Positions 59,401 to 64,000 of a stretch of 64,000 nt of DNA are shown in pieces (position 1 is the first letter of the stretch; each line of letters begins with the position of its first letter). The DNA is from Antedon mediterranea (Eukaryota > Echinodermata > Crinoidea > Comatulida > Antedonidae). The stretch covers positions 17,703,501 to 17,767,500 of the forward strand of contig NC_092671.1 of assembly GCF_964355755.1 (NCBI RefSeq). Reading direction: 5' to 3'. Below the pieces are notes generated by a model that was not told the DNA's origin, did no database searches, and saw only the letters and a list, made by a program, of their open reading frames with translations. Made by a program: the position numbers and the translations under genes.

Positions 59401-61369
59401 CTGTATTCGTAAACTCATAATGGAAGCCCTGGCTCTAAGCCATATAAATTATGCTATATCATCCTGGTACTGGGGTACAACCGCGGATTCCCGTACTAAA
59501 CTTCAAAGAACACAAAATAAAGTAATTAGATTCATCTTAGGGAAACATAGTAGATACCATATCACCAAAGACGATTATACTTTTCTTGGTTTATTAGATG
59601 TTAAAACCAGGGCCGAACAAATGACACTACAACACGTACAGACAATATATACAAAAAGTTGTCCAGACTTTATGTTAAATAATTTTAATAGGATAAATCA
59701 TAACCATGGTACTAGAGGTAAAGATTGTAATTTTATTGTTCCAATGAATAACTATACTGTTAGTAAGACCTTTTTTTTTAATGCAATCACACTGTGGAAC
59801 AAATTACCAATAGAAATAAAAAATATTTTTACACACAATAGTTTTAAAAGGACTCTTAAGAAATTTTTATTAACAAATATGCAAATTATATAGACCTAAA
59901 ATTATGATTGACTTTTCTTGTAAATAATAGTAGATATTTTTGTAATAATAATGATTATCAGAATTCAGCATAAATCTAACATGTAATTAAATTAATTTGT
60001 AATACTGTATAAAATAATAATAGATCCATATTTTTGTATAATTATTGTAATATTATTTTATTATGTTGGGGACCCCTTTGGAAACAAGCCTCTGGGCTTA
60101 AAGGGCCATCCCCTGCTTTCCATGCTTATTTTCTTGTCTAGTCTTGTATTTTTATATTTAATTGTTTCTCTTTTTATTTCATTTACATTATACTGTTTTA
60201 TTTATTTGTACTGTATTTGGAAAGCAATAAATATTACTTACTTACTAAGTATGACGAGTAAGATATACATAGTAAGAATATAAAATATGAAGTAAAAATA
60301 TGTAAGTAAAATAAAAAATTTAAAAATTAAATAAATAAGAAAAAAAGTAGTATAAGTTATTAAATAAATGAATCATAAGTGTTTAAACTTTAACATTTGC
60401 ATAAGTAATAATAAGTTACATAGTATTTAAGTACTAATTAATTATTTATTATATTCAGAGACTAAAAGCTTTTTGTAGTTGTATTTAAAACTAGAGACTG
60501 TACATTTTCTTTCTAACTCTTGTGAGATAACACTCCAGAGCTAAGGTCCAACATAAAAAACAGAGTGACGACGGGGCTTATATAACGACTTATCAGGAAT
60601 AAAATTTAGATGTTTAAGTTTGTTAATTATACCTATGTTTCTAGCGATCAAGCTACTGGTTGTATTAATATGTTGCTTCCATGTCAGATTTTAGTCAATA
60701 GTGACACCAAGGAACTTGATTTCATGAACATGGTTAATTTGCATTTTATCAATGTATATATTTTTACATGTTTTTGTTTTGGCTTTAGGTTTGGAAAAAA
60801 TAATGTAATTGGTTTTGGATATGTTAAGAATTACATATCAGTCACAAGTGTTGTAACTGATAAATTCAACATATTATTAAGATTTTCATAAAAAGTACTG
60901 TAATAGTTTTTTTACATAACATCTAATTGATTCTTGTCAATGCCATTGTTCTTATCTTTTTGTGAAGAGAGATTGCATTGTGTGCGTTGCCACTTCCATA
61001 CGCAGAACAGACGGTGCTGCTATTGGATTTCACCCAGATTTTTGTTTCCAAATGCGAAAAGATTTAATTTGCACCCAAACAAATGAAAAAAGTACTATTT
61101 CACGATTAAATAATATGTACTATTGCATGCGATGTGACCCACAATCGTTCAATCAAATGACAGGAATTTGTTTAGGTGTATAATATTTATTTTAAATGAA
61201 ATAATCAACTGATTATCAAGTTTATTTTGTTGTTTTCTAACCAATAAAGGATGATGGTTTTATGGATGAATTAGCTAAAGAAAATGCTGTAAAAAATGCA
61301 ATGATACCTGCTCCAGGAAATGATTATGAAGAGCAGAGCTCTCCTGTTATGTCAAGGGATCAACAAAAG
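53787..61369 (+). CDS. PAWR: PAWR/Par-4-like gene, first three exons (3' part beyond window)
   Basis: Candidate homologue of prostate apoptosis response-4, a pro-apoptotic regulator with a central SAC domain and a C-terminal leucine zipper that binds WT1 and atypical PKC. Exons 53787-53941, 54468-54708 and 61250-61369 join in frame (172 residues). Residues 1-105 are Ser/Arg-rich and low in complexity. Residues 115-132 (ANRRMREKRRGTGKVVVE) match the SAC-domain core, conserving the basic RREKRR-type signal and the threonine (T126) that follows RRG, the PKA site position in mammals. Exon 3 (DDGFMDELAKENAVKNAM) fits the following SAC segment. The leucine zipper exon must lie past 64000. Intron 2 is 6.5 kb and hosts a full LINE. 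The match is by short motif, so orthology is likely but not certain. Confidence 0.75.
54468..54708 (+). CDS. PAWR: PAWR-like exon 2 (SAC core)
   Basis: Acceptor CCTTATTATTAG, donor GTAAGGG. Encodes SRISALRSSPRYRR, a Ser/Lys-rich stretch and NRRMREKRRGTGKVVVE. Ends phase 0. Confidence 0.82.
54709..56400. other. PAWR-like intron 2, part before the LINE
   Basis: AT-rich, with a TTTG microsatellite (55800-55818) and no exon-like frame. Confidence 0.55.
56450..59893 (+). CDS. LINE polyprotein: 2A-like leader, PHD finger, APE endonuclease, reverse transcriptase (1147 aa)
   Basis: Catalyses target-primed reverse transcription of the element. Domains by residue: 1-20 hydrophobic N-terminus; 72-79 DVHSNPGP, a 2A-like skipping motif; 98-149 PHD-type C4HC3 zinc finger (C98, C101, C114, C117, H122, C125, C146, C149); about 205-415 APE-type endonuclease (N210, TETHL with E237, YRPP, GDTN, SDH at 406-408); about 640-900 reverse transcriptase with DIQKAFD (D785) and YADD (869-872). 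No stop or frameshift interrupts the frame, which suggests recent activity. PHD plus APE endonuclease plus RT in one ORF suits CR1-like clades. The start at 56450 follows directly after the T-run; translation could also begin downstream. Confidence 0.93.
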   Translation: MRSITIPLLFWLFALFHVTKHNVSDIPRYLQPHSNIKLLGHPYKKCKFSKSRVQYDHNSISTYNIDLTECGDVHSNPGPESNMNHNNNTNRNTPPIHCHVCERKIAKNRQQLKCFNCSRNFHASCVYINPHRFRTFFKNRSSDWCCHLCALPKLNDSFFSISSDTNENDALLNLDPLVCGINNDSSSNSDSIIDPAEVLKGKGMHFLHVNARSLLPKISELRTLVGGTKVAVIAVTETHLDSSITDNEIHIPDFQLYRRDRARAGGGVCLYFKSTLAITMRSDCNNANIEALWSEVHLPRTRPIIVGVCYRPPKQRHGEFIDGMDDIMEQLPRNSEIYIFGDTNMCSLKKDSNYIKFQQTLHISGMSQIMSEPTRICDSCESCLDHIITNSSDKLNKFGVLSIGFSDHFPIYATRHTQQQKHHTHKKVKIRSTKNYNREKFIRLLQETDWDNVHKAETVDCSWQAFCVNFTNVLDKVAPVKEVRIRHSSQPWMTPDILKIIKARDIYLKKFKRTRNLLYRTEYCKLRNQVQRNIKEAKQTHFIDKINTNRHNPKKLWKVIKDLGYQNKQNETASITLKINDKLCSEPNIIASHFNSFFTNVASDLVRKLPQRSYEFDVNSENFKKYYDGTDKFSLQPVNNDIVKKEILGLSINKSTGLDGIPARFLRDASEIIATPITRIINFSFETECFPNEMKLARVRPIYKKKSNLETANYRPVSILSVVSKIVEKIVHSQLNEFLERNKLLYRFQSGFRQSFSTDHCLIHLTDFIKTQTAKGKFTGILLIDIQKAFDCVSHDLLCKKLRKIGIESVSWFKSYLECRHQTVNIGGAVSEPSEIVCGVPQGSILGPLLFLIYVNDMPMSVSSLLMQYADDSAIVNAHHDPDIISKNLARDLSNCNKWLIDNNLSLHMGKTELMLFGPRMSLKNYTNFSVLYNGYTISLNSSIKYLGIELSNRLNSELIVSTIIKKVNGRIKFAYRNCRNFDRCIRKLIMEALALSHINYAISSWYWGTTADSRTKLQRTQNKVIRFILGKHSRYHITKDDYTFLGLLDVKTRAEQMTLQHVQTIYTKSCPDFMLNNFNRINHNHGTRGKDCNFIVPMNNYTVSKTFFFNAITLWNKLPIEIKNIFTHNSFKRTLKKFLLTNMQII
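56663..56686 (+). other. 2A-like ribosome-skipping motif in LINE ORF
   Basis: Codons for DVHSNPGP, preceded by NIDLTECG. Canonical 2A is D-V/I-E-x-N-P-G-P; here His replaces Glu. Skipping would release a 78-residue hydrophobic-headed leader from the PHD-EN-RT protein. APE-type LINEs of echinoderms and other animals are known to carry such motifs. Confidence 0.75.
60246..61249. other. PAWR-like intron 2, part after the LINE
   Basis: A/T-rich; short frames at 60610 and 60962 have no recognisable motif. Confidence 0.5.
61250..61369 (+). CDS. PAWR: PAWR-like exon 3
   Basis: Acceptor CCAATAAAG after a T-rich tract, donor GTAACAT; 40 codons (DDGFMDELAKENAVKNAM, PAPGNDYEEQSSPV), phase 0 both ends. 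Confidence 0.7.
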
Positions 61370-64000
61370 GTAACATTTATCTATTTATTTAATTACTAAA
61401 CAAACTTATTTATCAATCTTTTATATACAAATACCTAAATGAATTATATTTTCTCTCATATAAATGAAATACTGCATTTACAATAAATAGGGGGTTTTGA
61501 TTTGCGATGACCAAACTATGTCATTATGTGCATTCAAAAATATTGGATGTGTCTCCTCACCTTGACACAGGTTTCTAGGCCCAGACTACGACCTACGACA
61601 CATTGATTGCCATTGCAAATTGAAGGCTCCCTTAAAATTACTGTATACATTTATTGGGTATTGGGAGTATTTTATCAGTTAAACGAACGTACAAACAAAT
61701 GTATATATTACTGTAGAATAATTTCAACTTCAATTGAGGCTAGTTACACTAGGTTGCATAATAAACAAGGTCATGTATAATAGGTAGGCTGATGATTAGG
61801 AGAGTGTAAATTGGTGTTTGATTTCATTAGCACTGTGTAGACATGTGTTTAGTCCAATCAAGGGATAGTTGTTTTAGAACTACTGTTGTGACCTTTGATG
61901 TTGTCCAAAGGTCAATTTCAGATGCCATATAACTGCTTATAGAATATTAATTTTAATATTGTCATTATTGAAAAAAACCAAAATATAACACAGTACTACA
62001 TTATACTCCAACCCCAGTAGCCATATTTAAAGGTGTGTAATTGTTTCCATTATGCTTATTATATAGCCTATATATAACCACACGCCCAAGGGTCCTGCGA
62101 AACTACACAATATTAAATAACTAGAAACAACATTATTTTTTTGTAGTTCTACCAATGAACAATCCGTAAAATATAGTACTTTTTCACATAATTGACCTTG
62201 CATTCATAGTAGTGGCATTTTCCCATTGCTTTCAAATTAAGAGACAGATGAACAGCTGAATGTGACATCATCTACAGACAGTATTGTATTGATAGACAGC
62301 ATTCAGATACAGATGATAAAGACATTGCAACTGTTAGGCCTTCTCTAATTAGTAATATGTAGTATAACTACTATGTAGTATACTATCTTTCAAATCAAAT
62401 TGTTCATTTATGCTGTTTTTATATTCAAATTGATAGAGATTTTTAAATTAAATTCAGTTTTTTAAAGATGTATTATTCCCCAAAAACATAAAAAATGAAG
62501 ATTAATAAAACCAGGCTTTGAATAGGCCATTTTGCAGTTTGAATAAATTTATTCAACAAAAATAGTTATTTCATTTATACGGTAATAAAAATAAAAATAA
62601 CAGTTAAATTTAATATCAAACCCATTGTCTGACTGACTGAATATTTTTTGCTTTAAATTACTAATTTTTCAGGTAAATATTTTTTTGGGATTCGAATGGT
62701 CAAATCAAAGTGAATAACTTAATTAACAATAGCATAATTAAAAAATGATTAATTATTTTACAGGTGGACAATATACCTTTAATTTTTTTTTTCTGTAAGA
62801 AATTTAATTTCAGACAAATGTAAATATATTGTATAATAGTTACGACATGTACATATGGAATTCCAACTTTAAGTGTGTCAAACCTCACCTGTTATAGATA
62901 ATTTACTTTGAAAACTCCAAATCATTTGCCATCCTATACTGTGCTTTAAAGATTTTCTATGATACTGGTTCTCTGTATACAATAAACCTTAAATTAGTTT
63001 CACCTATTATTAGTTAATAACTACTGTAAATAATTTTAATAAATGATTATGTCAAAGAGCATCCTTTGAAACTTAAGGTAGCAGTCAGTCATACTCTATA
63101 GAATGTACATACTTCATATTGTATGACAATTACCAAGACCATAGCGAGAGGTTAAAAACAGACAAGGCACAGACACTTTAGATATAATTATTAATATAAA
63201 ATACGACGATCTGTGCTGGGGAATTGGGATGGGTGATGAAAATTTCAGCAAGGCGAGCACCTCGTCTGCGTCATGATGGCTACAGCCCTGTTAACAGTTT
63301 TTGTTTAATAATATTATATTTACCATTTTTATATATTTTCACAGTTTTTCATTAAATGAAATATTTTATTTTTATATATTTTTTTGTAATTGTAATTTTC
63401 TTTGCGAGGATGCATCAACTTTAAACAAGTTTAAAGTTTAGATAATTTACAATAATTGGCATTTAAGTGTTTGGATGAGTTGAACTATTAGGCCTACACA
63501 AAAGACGAGAAATCATAAAAACTATTGTTTTCAACAAACGACTGAATTTGTTTTGTCTGTGGAATGTATACCTAGGCTATTTATAATGAGATTCCTTGAA
63601 ATTATACCAACCCTCTCCAGACCCCCTACAAGCTAGCAACTATGCTACATTCTTACAGAAAAACACAATTTTAAGAACTCTCACGCGGAGATCAACACCC
63701 AATTGAAAACAAATTAAAATACAGACTGGACGTTTACAAATGAATTAAGACAAACAGAAATTAGGAACATCCAATTGCCGATAATAATAATACCGTATAA
63801 GAACATAGTTTGACAAAACTTATTGTTAGAATAGAAATATATATACGGTATGCATACCGTACTATTTCAAAGTCAAGGAATTTAATAGTGTTGTAGATGT
63901 GTTCTAGATAATAATCTTTTCATGGTTCTACAACAATCAATTACGAAGGACATTTAATGAATGAATGTATTGTTGATTCGGAATGTGTCCTTTTTTTAAG
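61370..64000. other. PAWR-like intron 3 up to window end
   Basis: No coding exon found; contains one M3 MITE (62461-62782). Confidence 0.55.
62461..62782. mobile_element. MITE family M3, copy 3
   Basis: TTTAAAGATGTATTATTCCC at the left, GTGGACAATATACCTTTAA at the right; interior GAAGATTAATAAAACCAGGC and AATAGGCCATTTTGCAG match copies 1 and 2. Confidence 0.72.

Larger units (their letters stand above)
56401..60245 (+). mobile_element. CR1/Jockey-superfamily non-LTR retrotransposon (LINE), apparently full-length coding
   Basis: Contains one uninterrupted ORF (56450-59893), a 3'UTR with a GC-richer block (about 60067-60120) and a 3' end of short repeats (TTAC units, 60233-60245), as in CR1-like elements, which end in microsatellites rather than poly(A). 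A run of about 40 T precedes the ORF. The exact 5' end is uncertain. It sits in the PAWR-like intron 2 in gene orientation. Confidence 0.85.

Overview
The window is animal genomic DNA: AT-rich, with short exons in long introns, canonical GT-AG splice sites with consistent phases, many short inverted-repeat elements and an intact LINE. Gene content (one EGFR with an enlarged cysteine-rich ectodomain, HINT1, a Par-4-like gene) and the frequent GGCCTA-type words suggest a non-vertebrate deuterostome, most likely an echinoderm. That placement is inference. Exons were joined by hand from splice sites and reading frame; none is confirmed by transcript data. || Layout. 1-31.1 kb (+): the 3' two thirds of an EGFR/ErbB receptor tyrosine kinase gene, from domain II to the stop codon and 3'UTR. 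28 exons per isoform are visible and the 5' end (signal peptide, L1) lies upstream of the window. 31.1-35.2 kb: intergenic, with a large minisatellite. 35.2-41.2 kb (+) and 47.8-43.0 kb (-): two complete, convergent, paralogous genes for secreted cystine-knot ligands of the neurotrophin/Spätzle type (230 and 234 aa). Both have a TATA box, a signal-peptide exon split after G of a GAT codon, a pro-region and a seven-cysteine mature domain. 50.6-53.3 kb (-): a complete HINT1 gene (132 aa, 4 exons). 53.8 kb onward (+): the 5' part of a PAWR/Par-4-like gene, head-to-head with HINT1, whose intron 2 holds a CR1/Jockey-type LINE with an intact 1147-codon ORF. The rest of the gene lies beyond the window. 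|| Most notable: (1) two tandem homologous versions of one EGFR exon in the ligand-binding L2 domain, 78 bp apart, with the same phases and lengths not divisible by three, so only one can be used per mRNA. This predicts receptor isoforms with different ligand surfaces. (2) The neurotrophin/Spätzle-type gene pair, whose cysteine spacing (CC-x-C end, seven cysteines) combines features of both families. (3) The LINE ORF carries a 2A-like DVHSNPGP ribosome-skipping motif behind a hydrophobic N-terminus. || Several transposon families are defined by inverted repeats and by repeated copies within the window: a 1.6-kb TA-flanked element with an internal minisatellite, an 877-bp foldback element with an 8-bp target duplication and GTCAAGTCGGCC arms, several MITE families, and tRNA-derived SINEs.
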